DNA of 64,000 bases, from assembly GCF_005280735.1 (NCBI RefSeq), contig NZ_CP040077.1, positions 806,001 through 870,000 on the forward strand. The letters run 5' to 3'. Source of the stretch: Trinickia violacea (GTDB lineage: Bacteria > Pseudomonadota > Gammaproteobacteria > Burkholderiales > Burkholderiaceae). Below, piece by piece: positions 42,705 to 50,852 of the stretch. The notes beneath the pieces were generated by a model that worked only from the letters and a program-made list of their open reading frames with translations, did not search any database and was not told the DNA's origin. The position numbers were made by a program, and so were the translations under genes. Positions within the stretch are counted from its first letter, which is position 1, and every line of letters begins with the position of its first letter.

Positions 42705-44879
42705 ATGTCCTTTCTCGAACGTCTCTCGTTTGGTGTCGGCCGCAAATTGCCGATGTTGCTGCAGACCGAAGCGGCTGAATGCGGACTCGCGTGCCTCGCG
42801 ATGATTGCTGGCTATTTGGGCCACCACGAGGATGTCGCAACATTGCGCAGCCGCTTTCCTGTATCGCTCAAGGGCACCAGCCTCTCCCGCCTGATCGAGA
42901 TTGCTCAGCAACTTGGTCTCGGCGCTCGCGCGTTGAAGCTCGATCTCGACCAGCTCGACCAACTGCGCGTGCCATGCATATTGCACTGGAACTTCAACCA
43001 CTTCGTGGTGTTAAAGGAGGTGAGCGTTCGGAGCGCAGTGATCCACGATCCCGCACAGGGCACCCGCAAGCTGCCGCTCAATGTGCTGTCACGCTCATTT
43101 ACCGGCGTCGCGCTGGAGCTGTGGCCAACGAGTGCCTTGGAGCCGCGCGAAGCAGCGCCTTCGATCAAGCTGCGCGCGCTGCTCGGACCGGTGGCGGGGC
43201 TGTCGCGTGCGCTTGCTCAAGTTCTAGTGCTTGCCCTCGCGCTCGAGGTGTTCGTGCTGGTGCATCCATTCTTCCTTCAGTGGGTCATCGACGAAGTGAT
43301 CGTCAGCACAGACCGCGACTTGCTCACCGTGCTCGCACTCGGTTTCGGGCTGTTGCTGATAATGCAGCAGGCGACGAGCGCCATTCGCGCGTTGGTGTTG
43401 ATGTACTTCGGCACGACACTCAATTTGCAGTGGCGCGCGAACGTGTTCACACACCTGCTCAATCTGCCTCTACGGTACTTTGAGCGGCGCCATCTCGGCG
43501 ACGTCGTGTCGCGATTCGGTTCAATTGAAACGATCCAGAAGACACTCACCACGTCGTTCCTCAGTGCGGTAATAGACGGTTTAATGACGGTCGTCACGCT
43601 CGCGATGATGTTTGTCTACAGCCGCCTGCTCGGCTGCGTCGCGCTCGGCACAATGGCTCTCTACGCTCTGATGCGGTGGCTCTCATATCAGCCGCTGCGC
43701 CGGGCGACCGAAGAGCAAATCGTGCGTGCCGCCAAACAGGAAAGTCATTTTCTCGAGACCGTGCGCGGAATAAAGACGATCAAGCTATTCAACCGGCAGA
43801 ACGAGCGCCGTTCAGGCTGGCTATCGCTGCTCGTTGAGCAAATCAACGCCGGATTACGCATACAGAAGCTGCAACTGCTTTACCAACAGCTTAACGGGCT
43901 GTTGTTCGGCATCGATGGCATTTTGGTCATCTGGCTCGGGGCGAGGATGGTGATGGACGGCCAGTTCACGGTCGGCGCGCTGATGGCGTTCAATGCATAT
44001 AAGGGACAGTTTGACAATCGCGTCGCGAGCCTAATTGACAAATACTTCGAAGTCAAAATGTTGCAGCTACAGGGTGAGCGGCTGGCCGACATCGTGTTCC
44101 AACAGTCCGAACCTGGCGCAAACCAGCGCCACGTGCCAGGCGAGTTGGACAACTTGGCGGCCAGCATCGAATTCGACGCGATCGGCTTTCGCTATGCCGA
44201 CGGCGAGCCGGCTGTGCTCGACGGCATATCGCTTGTGATCGAGCCGGGCGAATCAGTTGCGCTCATCGGGGCATCGGGCTGCGGCAAGACGACACTCGTC
44301 AACGTGCTGCTCGGGATGCTTGAACCAACAGCTGGCAAGGTGAGGATCGGTGGAGTCGACGTCGACCGGCTTGGCCTTGACCGGCTACGTTCGCTCGTTG
44401 GTACCGTGCTTCAGGACGACGTGCTGTTCGCTGGCTCGATCGCCGAAAACATCAGCTTCTTCGATCCGGATTCCGATACTCAGTGGATTGCTGAGTGCGC
44501 GCGGCTTGCCGCTGTACACGACGACATCACCGCAATGCCGATGGGCTACAACACGTTGGTCGGCGACATGGGTACCGTGCTGTCGGGCGGGCAGAAGCAG
44601 CGGGTCCTGCTCGCCCGCGCGCTCTATAAGCGCCCGAAAATTCTCGTGCTCGACGAAGCGACAAGCCATCTCGACTTGCAGCGCGAGCAGCAAGTCAACT
44701 CGGCAGTGAATGCGCTGCGGATGACCCGAGTGATCGTCGCGCATCGACCGGAGACGATTGCGTCGGCCGAGCGTATCGTGATGTTGAAGGAGGGGCGGGT
44801 CGTAATCGATCGGCCTGCGACAGCTCTTTCCCGCTCGATAGCCGATTCGCCTGACTTCGCAGAACAGGTGGGTCGATGA
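42705..44879 (+). CDS. C39-peptidase-containing ABC transporter (PCAT) for peptide maturation and export
   Basis: A bifunctional exporter of 724 residues that cuts double-glycine leaders and exports the core. The N-terminal C39 peptidase has Gln20, the nucleophile Cys26 (TEAAECGLACLAM), His99 (WNFNHFVVL) and Asp115 (VIHDPA), all intact. Six membrane helices follow (about 155-430), then the ATPase: Walker A GASGCGKTT, signature LSGGQKQRV, Walker B ILVLDEATSHLD and the H-loop His in IVAHRPET. It matches colicin-V/RiPP exporters. The intact catalytic residues and the GG leader at 38363-38533 form a consistent pair. It overlaps the next gene by 4 bp. Confidence 0.93.
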   Translation: MSFLERLSFGVGRKLPMLLQTEAAECGLACLAMIAGYLGHHEDVATLRSRFPVSLKGTSLSRLIEIAQQLGLGARALKLDLDQLDQLRVPCILHWNFNHFVVLKEVSVRSAVIHDPAQGTRKLPLNVLSRSFTGVALELWPTSALEPREAAPSIKLRALLGPVAGLSRALAQVLVLALALEVFVLVHPFFLQWVIDEVIVSTDRDLLTVLALGFGLLLIMQQATSAIRALVLMYFGTTLNLQWRANVFTHLLNLPLRYFERRHLGDVVSRFGSIETIQKTLTTSFLSAVIDGLMTVVTLAMMFVYSRLLGCVALGTMALYALMRWLSYQPLRRATEEQIVRAAKQESHFLETVRGIKTIKLFNRQNERRSGWLSLLVEQINAGLRIQKLQLLYQQLNGLLFGIDGILVIWLGARMVMDGQFTVGALMAFNAYKGQFDNRVASLIDKYFEVKMLQLQGERLADIVFQQSEPGANQRHVPGELDNLAASIEFDAIGFRYADGEPAVLDGISLVIEPGESVALIGASGCGKTTLVNVLLGMLEPTAGKVRIGGVDVDRLGLDRLRSLVGTVLQDDVLFAGSIAENISFFDPDSDTQWIAECARLAAVHDDITAMPMGYNTLVGDMGTVLSGGQKQRVLLARALYKRPKILVLDEATSHLDLQREQQVNSAVNALRMTRVIVAHRPETIASAERIVMLKEGRVVIDRPATALSRSIADSPDFAEQVGR

Positions 44880-46390
44880 AATACTTTCTTCCACTCGCCG
44901 TCTCTGCTACAGCCCTGGCTGGTTACCCCCACGCCGAAGCGCAGATGCGCGATGTGTTCCGCACGCGCGGCGACGTGTCGGCAACGCCCACCATGCAGTT
45001 ATTGCATGGGACGTCGTGTCGCCCTCTATCGGACGCGCGTTCACTCGAACTCGAGGACGCGATCCTGCAGGCGATCTGCGCGAACCCGCGGGTACACCGG
45101 GCTTGGGCCGATGCGCGTGCTCAGGCTGCTGCGCTCGGCTTCGTCGATGCGGCGTACCTGCCGACGCTTCACGCGACGGCGGGTATCGAACGCGACACGT
45201 TATCCACCACCTACGACTACAGTGCGCTCCGCGCGGACTCGATCAGCCAGTCGCAAAACACGTCTAGCAAGTACGCAATGCTGAACCTGAGCTGGGTGCT
45301 GTTCGACTTCGGCAAGCGCGGCGCTGCGCAGCGGCAAGCGCGCGCGCTGCTCGCCGCCGCCAACGCATCTCAGGACGACACGCTGCAGACTGTGCTCTTT
45401 AACGCGGCGCGGGCATTCTACGCGCTGCGAGACGCGCAGGCGTTGCTCGCCGCCGCGCAGCGCAGCGAGGCAATCGCGGGTGAGAGCGTCGCGGAAGCGA
45501 GCGCGAAACACAAAGCTGGCGCTGGCACGCTTGCCGACGAACTGCAGGCGAGTACCAGTTTCCGTCGCGCAGTGCTCGATCGCGTCAGCGCGGAAGGCGA
45601 CGTGCGGGCGGCGGCAGGTGCGCTCGCCATCGCGATTGGGCTCGACGCGAATACGGCATTGCAGATTGCACCGCAGGAGCGCGACCCGGATGCGCTGGCC
45701 GAGCTCGGAGCCGGCATCGACCAATTGATCGACGAGGCGAAGCAGCACCGGCCGAATCTCATCGCCGCACGCGCCAAGCTTGATGCAGCCCGTGCGAACG
45801 TCGATGCGGCGCGTGCGCAAGGTCGTCCGACCATCTCGCTGGTCGGCAGTCTGACGCAAAACAACCCGTCATACCAACAGCAGCCACAGTCGATACCTAT
45901 CACGCGCAGCCGGGGCAGCATGATCGGCATGCAGGTGACGATTCCGATGTTTGAAGGCTTTGCATCCGGCTATCGCGTCGAGCAAACACTGGCACAGGCC
46001 GATGCGCAGGAGGCGACGCTGCGCGACACAGAACTCCAGGCGTCGCTCGACGTATGGACTAGCTATCACGGCGTGCAGGCCAGCGCGATCAATCTCGCAA
46101 ACTCGCGGGACTTGCTTAACGACGCGCAGCGCGCGCTCGACATCACGCGGGGTCGCTACAAGGAGGGTGTCGGGACTTTCACTGAGTTGCTGAATGCTCA
46201 GACGGCGTTCGCCGATGCGCAGAAGCAGCGAGTTCTTGCCGTATCGAAATGGCGGGCCGAGTGCCTCAAGCTCGCAGCGAGCCTTGGCAGACTAGGGATA
46301 TGGAGCGCAACCCGTAGAGATCCCGAATCTCTATCCCGCCTATTGGATCGCGAAGGGATATCGGAATTTGGAAGCCTACCAGGGCGATAG
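44876..46390 (+). CDS. TolC-family outer-membrane channel of peptide exporter
   Basis: An outer-membrane efflux protein of 504 residues completing the tripartite exporter. The signal peptide ends near HAEAQ (about 23). Two OEP repeats are visible, with the typical segments NLSWVLFDFGKRGAAQRQAR and VTIPMFEGFASGYRVEQTLAQA, and the coiled-coil turn RYKEGVGTFTELLNAQTAFADAQ. The last 30 residues after LGRLGIW are charged and unlike most family ends; they may be a changed 3' end at the island boundary. The start overlaps the ABC gene by ATGA. Confidence 0.9.
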   Translation: MKYFLPLAVSATALAGYPHAEAQMRDVFRTRGDVSATPTMQLLHGTSCRPLSDARSLELEDAILQAICANPRVHRAWADARAQAAALGFVDAAYLPTLHATAGIERDTLSTTYDYSALRADSISQSQNTSSKYAMLNLSWVLFDFGKRGAAQRQARALLAAANASQDDTLQTVLFNAARAFYALRDAQALLAAAQRSEAIAGESVAEASAKHKAGAGTLADELQASTSFRRAVLDRVSAEGDVRAAAGALAIAIGLDANTALQIAPQERDPDALAELGAGIDQLIDEAKQHRPNLIAARAKLDAARANVDAARAQGRPTISLVGSLTQNNPSYQQQPQSIPITRSRGSMIGMQVTIPMFEGFASGYRVEQTLAQADAQEATLRDTELQASLDVWTSYHGVQASAINLANSRDLLNDAQRALDITRGRYKEGVGTFTELLNAQTAFADAQKQRVLAVSKWRAECLKLAASLGRLGIWSATRRDPESLSRLLDREGISEFGSLPGR

Positions 46391-46439
46391 CACGGATTTC
46401 TTGGGCTGCAGTTTGGAGAGGCCGGAGAGGTGATCTACG

Positions 46440-46461
46440 TGGCAGGGCCGACGCCCTGCCA
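46440..46461. terminator. Putative hairpin terminator at island/polyol junction
   Basis: A 9-bp stem TGGCAGGGC/GCCCTGCCA (46440-46448 and 46453-46461) between the convergent TolC and SorC-type regulator genes. There is no clear T tract. Confidence 0.5.
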
Positions 46462-46472
46462 TCGAACGCGGA

Positions 46473-47462
46473 CTAGTCGCGATTGCCAGCCTTCGTCGCG
46501 GCCCGCACGTCCACGTCCCCCTCCAAAGCGGCCCGCGCGCAAACCTCATCGGTGACGAGCCCCGACAGCCACCCGCCTTTAAGCGCCGCGATCACCGCAT
46601 CGCGCTTCCTCTCGCCACCCGCAAAGCCGATCGTCGGCCGCTTCGGCGGCGAGTCGAGCGGGACGCTCGTCACGCGCCGCCCAGTCGGCGATTCGATGCG
46701 CCTGCCGTCGGCATCGATCGGCAGCCCGAGCGTCTCCGCCACGGCGCCGAGCGCCATCAGCTCGTTCAGTTCCTCCGTGGTGATAAAGCCGTCCTCGTGC
46801 AGCGGACAGCGCGGCCCGATATTCCCGATCCCCACGAACGCGACATCCGCTTCACCGGAGAGCGCCTCGACGATCCGGTACAAACGATGGTTGCACCACT
46901 GCGCCCGTTCCGTTTCGTCGTCCGCGATCAACGGTGCGGGCAGCAGAAAATGCTTGCCGCCTGTCTTCTCGGAAATATGCAGCGCGACGTCGTAGCGGTT
47001 CGACGAGCCATCCTGTGCAATCGCGCCGACCATCGACACGAGCCGATGCTGCGGGCGCTCCAGTTGCGCGATCTGATCGACCGCGGCCTTCAGCGTCCGG
47101 CCGCTGCCGATTGCGATCACCATCGGCTTCTCTTCGATCAGGTAGCGCTCCATCACCTGCGCGCCCGCCACCGCGAGCTTGCGATCGACGGCTTCGGGGC
47201 TGTCGTCGTCGATCGGCACGACCTCGCACATCGACAACCCATAGCGCGCCGACAACTGGTCGGCGAGCGCGAGGCAGTCGGCGAGCTGGTGGTCGACGCG
47301 CACGCGAATCAGGTTCTTCTCGACCGCGAACGCGACGAGCCGCTGCGCGACCGGACGCGACACCTGGAGTTTTTCGGCGATCTCGTTCTGCGTGTTGCCG
47401 GCGACGTAGTAGAGCCACGCCGCGCGCGTCGCGAGATCGAGTTTTTCGTTGGATTTGGGCAC
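46473..47462 (-). CDS. SorC/DeoR-type sugar-binding transcriptional regulator of polyol locus
   Basis: A 329-residue regulator with an N-terminal helix-turn-helix (about 15-50: TQNEIAEKLQVSRPVAQRLVAF) and a large C-terminal sugar-phosphate-binding domain of the SorC family, with IAIGSGRTLKAAVDQIAQL, DVAFVGIGNIG and RRVTSVPLDSP. It is the last gene of dalD-xylB-regulator on the minus strand. A conserved palindromic block occurs before both polyol operons (31315-31349 and 50584-50618), and this protein is the best candidate to bind it. Confidence 0.88.
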   Translation of the reverse strand: MPKSNEKLDLATRAAWLYYVAGNTQNEIAEKLQVSRPVAQRLVAFAVEKNLIRVRVDHQLADCLALADQLSARYGLSMCEVVPIDDDSPEAVDRKLAVAGAQVMERYLIEEKPMVIAIGSGRTLKAAVDQIAQLERPQHRLVSMVGAIAQDGSSNRYDVALHISEKTGGKHFLLPAPLIADDETERAQWCNHRLYRIVEALSGEADVAFVGIGNIGPRCPLHEDGFITTEELNELMALGAVAETLGLPIDADGRRIESPTGRRVTSVPLDSPPKRPTIGFAGGERKRDAVIAALKGGWLSGLVTDEVCARAALEGDVDVRAATKAGNRD

Positions 47463-47495
47463 GATGCCGCCGGAGTGAGAGAGGAATGAGAACGA

Positions 47496-48977
47496 TTAGG
47501 CGAGCCGCTTGCGAGAGGGCTCGAAAAGCGGCTGGACGTGGCGGTACAGCTCGCGATAAGCCGTGAGCCGTTCGCGCAGTTGTGCGTGACGTTCGGCATT
47601 CGGCGTGAACTCGGCCTGGACCGGCGGTTTGGTCAGCACCTGCGCCGGGTCGCCGCCCGCGGCGAGCCAGCCCAGGCGCGCTGCGCCAAGCGCGGCGCCC
47701 GTTTCGCCGCCGCCGTGCTTGCGGGTTTTCGTCGCGAGCGCGTCGGCGAGCAATTGCGCCCAATACGCGCTGCGCGCGCCGCCGCCGATCATCGACAGCG
47801 CGCTCACTTCGGTGCCGGCCGCGGCGAGCGCATCGAGGCCGTCGGCGAGCGCGAGCGTCACGCCTTCGAGCACCGAGTAGCCGAGCAGCGCGCGGTCGGT
47901 CGCGTGCGTCATGCCGAAGAAAACGCCTTGCGCGTACGGGTCGTTGTGCGGCGTGCGCTCGCCCGAGAGATACGGCAGAAAGAGCGGCGCGCCGGACAGC
48001 GTCCTGCCGTCGAGCGCTTCGACTTCGGCGAGCAGCGTCGGCTCGTCGGTGCCGGTCAGCTTGCAGACCCAGCGCAGGCAGCTCGCCGCCGACAACACCA
48101 CGCTCATCTGATGCCAGCGGTCCGGAATCGCGTGGCAAAACGCGTGGACGGCGGACGCCGGATTCGGCCGGAAGCGGTCGCCGACGACGCACAGCACGCC
48201 CGACGTTCCGAGCGACACAAACCCGTCGCCCGGCTGCGTCGCGCCGATGCCGATCGCGCTCGTCGCGTTGTCGCCGCCGCCTGCGGCGACGACAACCTCG
48301 CCTGAGAGACCCCACTCGCGCGCGAGTTCGGCGCGCAGCACGCCGGACGGCTCGCTGCCTTCGGCCAGACGCGGCATCTGCGAGCGGCGCATGCCGCAGG
48401 CGGCGAGCAGGGTATCGGACCAGTCGCGGCGCGCGACGTCGAGCCATAGCGTGCCGGCCGCGTCGGACGGATCGGAGACTTTGCCTCCCGTCAGTTGCAG
48501 CCGCAGGTAGTCCTTGGGCAGCAGGACGCAGGCGGTTTGCCGGAACAATTCGGGTTCATGGCGTGCGACCCACAGCAACTTCGGCGCCGTGAAGCCGGGC
48601 ATCGCGAGGTTGCCGGCGATCGTGTGCAGATCGGGCGCGCGTTCGGTCAGCTCCGCGCATTCGTCGACGCTGCGCATGTCGTTCCAGAGGATCGCCGCAC
48701 GCAAGACGCGGTCTTCGCTATCGAGCAACACCGCGCCGTGCATCTGCCCCGACAGGCCGATGCCGCGAATCTGCGCGAACTCGGCGGGGTGGGCGTGGCG
48801 CAAGGCCGCGATGGCGGCGCGTGTGCCGCTCCACCAGTCGGCGGGATTCTGTTCGGCCCAGCGCGGATGCGGACGGGAGACGGTGAAGGGCGTTCCCGCC
48901 GTGCCGACCACGCGTGAGTCAGGGGCGAGCAGCAGCACTTTCACTTCGGACGTGCCGAGGTCGATGCCGAGAAACAT
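47496..48977 (-). CDS. xylB: Xylulokinase
   Basis: An FGGY kinase of 493 residues that phosphorylates D-xylulose to xylulose 5-phosphate. Motifs: FLGIDLGTSEVKVLLLA, GLSGQMHGAVLLD, ILWNDMRSVDEC, the second-domain VSLGTSGVLCVV, FLPYLSGERTPHNDP and ALSMIGGGARSAYWAQLLADAL. This is the full set for XylB, and the MtlK/DalD-type dehydrogenase next to it would supply D-xylulose from D-arabinitol. The gene is 33 bp upstream of the regulator gene and 122 bp downstream of dalD. Confidence 0.93.
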   Translation of the reverse strand: MFLGIDLGTSEVKVLLLAPDSRVVGTAGTPFTVSRPHPRWAEQNPADWWSGTRAAIAALRHAHPAEFAQIRGIGLSGQMHGAVLLDSEDRVLRAAILWNDMRSVDECAELTERAPDLHTIAGNLAMPGFTAPKLLWVARHEPELFRQTACVLLPKDYLRLQLTGGKVSDPSDAAGTLWLDVARRDWSDTLLAACGMRRSQMPRLAEGSEPSGVLRAELAREWGLSGEVVVAAGGGDNATSAIGIGATQPGDGFVSLGTSGVLCVVGDRFRPNPASAVHAFCHAIPDRWHQMSVVLSAASCLRWVCKLTGTDEPTLLAEVEALDGRTLSGAPLFLPYLSGERTPHNDPYAQGVFFGMTHATDRALLGYSVLEGVTLALADGLDALAAAGTEVSALSMIGGGARSAYWAQLLADALATKTRKHGGGETGAALGAARLGWLAAGGDPAQVLTKPPVQAEFTPNAERHAQLRERLTAYRELYRHVQPLFEPSRKRLA

Positions 48978-49054
48978 GGGCAGGGATCGCGTCGTTGAGA
49001 AAGCGCTACTTTAGCCGCGCGGGGCGCGATGCGCCAATGGGCGCTGGACCTGAG

Positions 49055-49077
49055 AGGGCGGCACCATGTGCCGCCCT
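49055..49077. other. Intercistronic hairpin between dalD and xylB
   Basis: A perfect 10-bp stem AGGGCGGCAC/GTGCCGCCCT (49055-49064 and 49068-49077) with a 3-nt loop, placed just after the dalD stop in the 122-bp gap. No T run follows, so it probably stabilises the dalD message or lowers downstream expression. Confidence 0.55.
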
Positions 49078-49099
49078 TCGTGTCACCTCGCCTGCCGCC

Positions 49100-50503
49100 T
49101 CATTTGCCACGTTCAGCGAGCCATGCGTCGACACGTTCGAGCGCCGTGCGTACGGCGTCCTCGAGCTGCGCGGTCCCGGCCATGCTGCCCCACAGCAGCC
49201 GCTCGGCGCAGAAAGCCGCGAGCGGGTCCGTCGACGCGAAGCATGCGCGGACGGCGCGCTCGTCCATGACGCCGTCCTGGTATGCGTACGGCAGCGAGCC
49301 GCGCTGCCAGCGGTCGAGGAAGCGGAAGAACAGCGCCGGCAGTACCGCCGTCGCCATCGGTTTGACGCCGCGCTTGAAACACTCGCTGAGCGTCGGCGCG
49401 ATGAAGCCGGGGATCTTCGAAAAGCCGTCGGCGGCGACGCGCTGGTTCGTGTCCTGGATATACGGATTGCTGAAGCGGTCGAGCACGACGTCGCGGTAGC
49501 GCGCGAGATCGAGCGGGCTCGGCGTGAGGCACGGGATCACGTCTTCGGTCACGTAGTCGTATGCGAAGCGGCGGATATCGGCATCGAGCGTGCCCTCGTG
49601 GATGTAGGAGAGGCCGACGAGCGTGCCCGCCCATGCGATGCAGCTGTGCGTCGCGTTGAGGATGCGGATCTTCGCCTCCTCGTACGGCAGCACCGATTCG
49701 ACGAGCTCCGCGCCGACCCGCTCCCATGCCGGGCGCCCCGCGCAGAAGCGGTCCTCGATCACCCATTGGATGAAGGCTTCGCCCATCACCGGACACGCGT
49801 CGTTAAAGCCGGTCGCGGCAAGGACGCGTTCGCTCACGTCGCCGGTCGGGCGCGGCGTGATGCGGTCGACCATCGAGTTCGGGCAGGCGGTGTTCGCGTT
49901 GACCCACGCGAGCAGAGCCGTTTGCCCGCGCTGCTGGAGAAACGCGCGCATCCCGGCGTGAAAGCGCTCGCCGTTGCTGCGCAGGTTGTCGCAGCTTTGC
50001 AGCGTGACGGGCCCCGCGTGGCGCTCCATCCGCGCTTCCAAAATCGCGGCGAGCGCCCCGTAGATCGTGGTGCGCGCGCCGGCGAGATCGGCGGCGAGAT
50101 CGGGGTTCGTCGCGTCGAGCCGGTCGTGCTCGTCGAGGTAGTAGCCGCCTTCCGTCACGGTGAACGACACGATCTTGCACGCGGGATCGGCGCCCGCCTC
50201 GACCAGTTCGGCAAGCGACTGCGACCACGGCACGACGCGCTTGATCGCGCGGATCGTTTCGTAGGCGCGCTCGCCTTGCGGCGTCACGGTTTCGAGCGTG
50301 TAGACGCCGTGCTGCGCGGCGAGCGCGTCGAGCACCGCGTTCATGTCGCCGCGGATGTTGCCGACGGTGAGCGACCACTGCGGCTCGTCCGGCCCCGACG
50401 CCTCGTTCAGCCGGTGCAGATACCACGCCTGATGCGCGCGGTGAAACGACCCCGCGCCGATGTGCAGGATCACGTTCGTAGCGGCGCCGCTGGGGGTGTT
50501 CAT
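49100..50503 (-). CDS. dalD: Mannitol dehydrogenase-family enzyme, probably D-arabinitol 4-dehydrogenase
   Basis: A long-chain polyol dehydrogenase of 467 residues. The NAD-binding N domain starts HIGAGSFHRAHQAWYLHRL; other family marks are SFTVTEGGYYLD, LQSCDNLRSNGE, NANTACPNSMVDRITP and the catalytic Lys region LPYEEAKIRILNATHSCIAW. Pairing with xylulokinase rather than fructokinase favours D-arabinitol to D-xylulose over mannitol to fructose, but both activities occur in the family. The gene is divergent from an FGGY kinase, with a putative operator between them. Confidence 0.85.
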   Translation of the reverse strand: MNTPSGAATNVILHIGAGSFHRAHQAWYLHRLNEASGPDEPQWSLTVGNIRGDMNAVLDALAAQHGVYTLETVTPQGERAYETIRAIKRVVPWSQSLAELVEAGADPACKIVSFTVTEGGYYLDEHDRLDATNPDLAADLAGARTTIYGALAAILEARMERHAGPVTLQSCDNLRSNGERFHAGMRAFLQQRGQTALLAWVNANTACPNSMVDRITPRPTGDVSERVLAATGFNDACPVMGEAFIQWVIEDRFCAGRPAWERVGAELVESVLPYEEAKIRILNATHSCIAWAGTLVGLSYIHEGTLDADIRRFAYDYVTEDVIPCLTPSPLDLARYRDVVLDRFSNPYIQDTNQRVAADGFSKIPGFIAPTLSECFKRGVKPMATAVLPALFFRFLDRWQRGSLPYAYQDGVMDERAVRACFASTDPLAAFCAERLLWGSMAGTAQLEDAVRTALERVDAWLAERGK

Positions 50504-50583
50504 GGGGTGTCTCCTGCTCGAATAGGGCGCGCGCCTCTCTTTTGGCCTGCGCCTTTTTGTATGTCGATGTCCGTCGTTGTTGC

Positions 50584-50618
50584 AATGAGCATTTGCTCGT
50601 TTGATGAACGAATGATCG
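50584..50618. promoter_or_regulatory. Putative polyol-regulon operator in dalD/FGGY-kinase intergenic region
   Basis: It contains the palindrome GAGCATTTGCTC (50587-50598) followed by GTTTGATGAACGAATGATCG; read on the minus strand it matches the block at 31315-31349 at almost every base. It lies about 80 bp before dalD. The rest of the 349-bp intergenic region (50504-50852) shows no gene. Confidence 0.6.
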
Positions 50619-50852
50619 TATTCGGGTTGGGGAAAGTCAAGGCGAGCGCGAGGGGATTTCGATGGCGCGTTGCGGCGTGCGGAGCAGGTTTGCGCGGGGT
50701 GCGGGAGCGCTCGCGCCTTGCGGCGTCACATCGAGATACGACTGCTGCGGTGCACCAATGCCGAGCCGACGGAATGCGAGGCCGCAGCGGGCGGCGAGCC
50801 GGCTGCTCTATCATCGGCGGCACAGGAAAACGCAGTTGGAGGAGACACCCAC

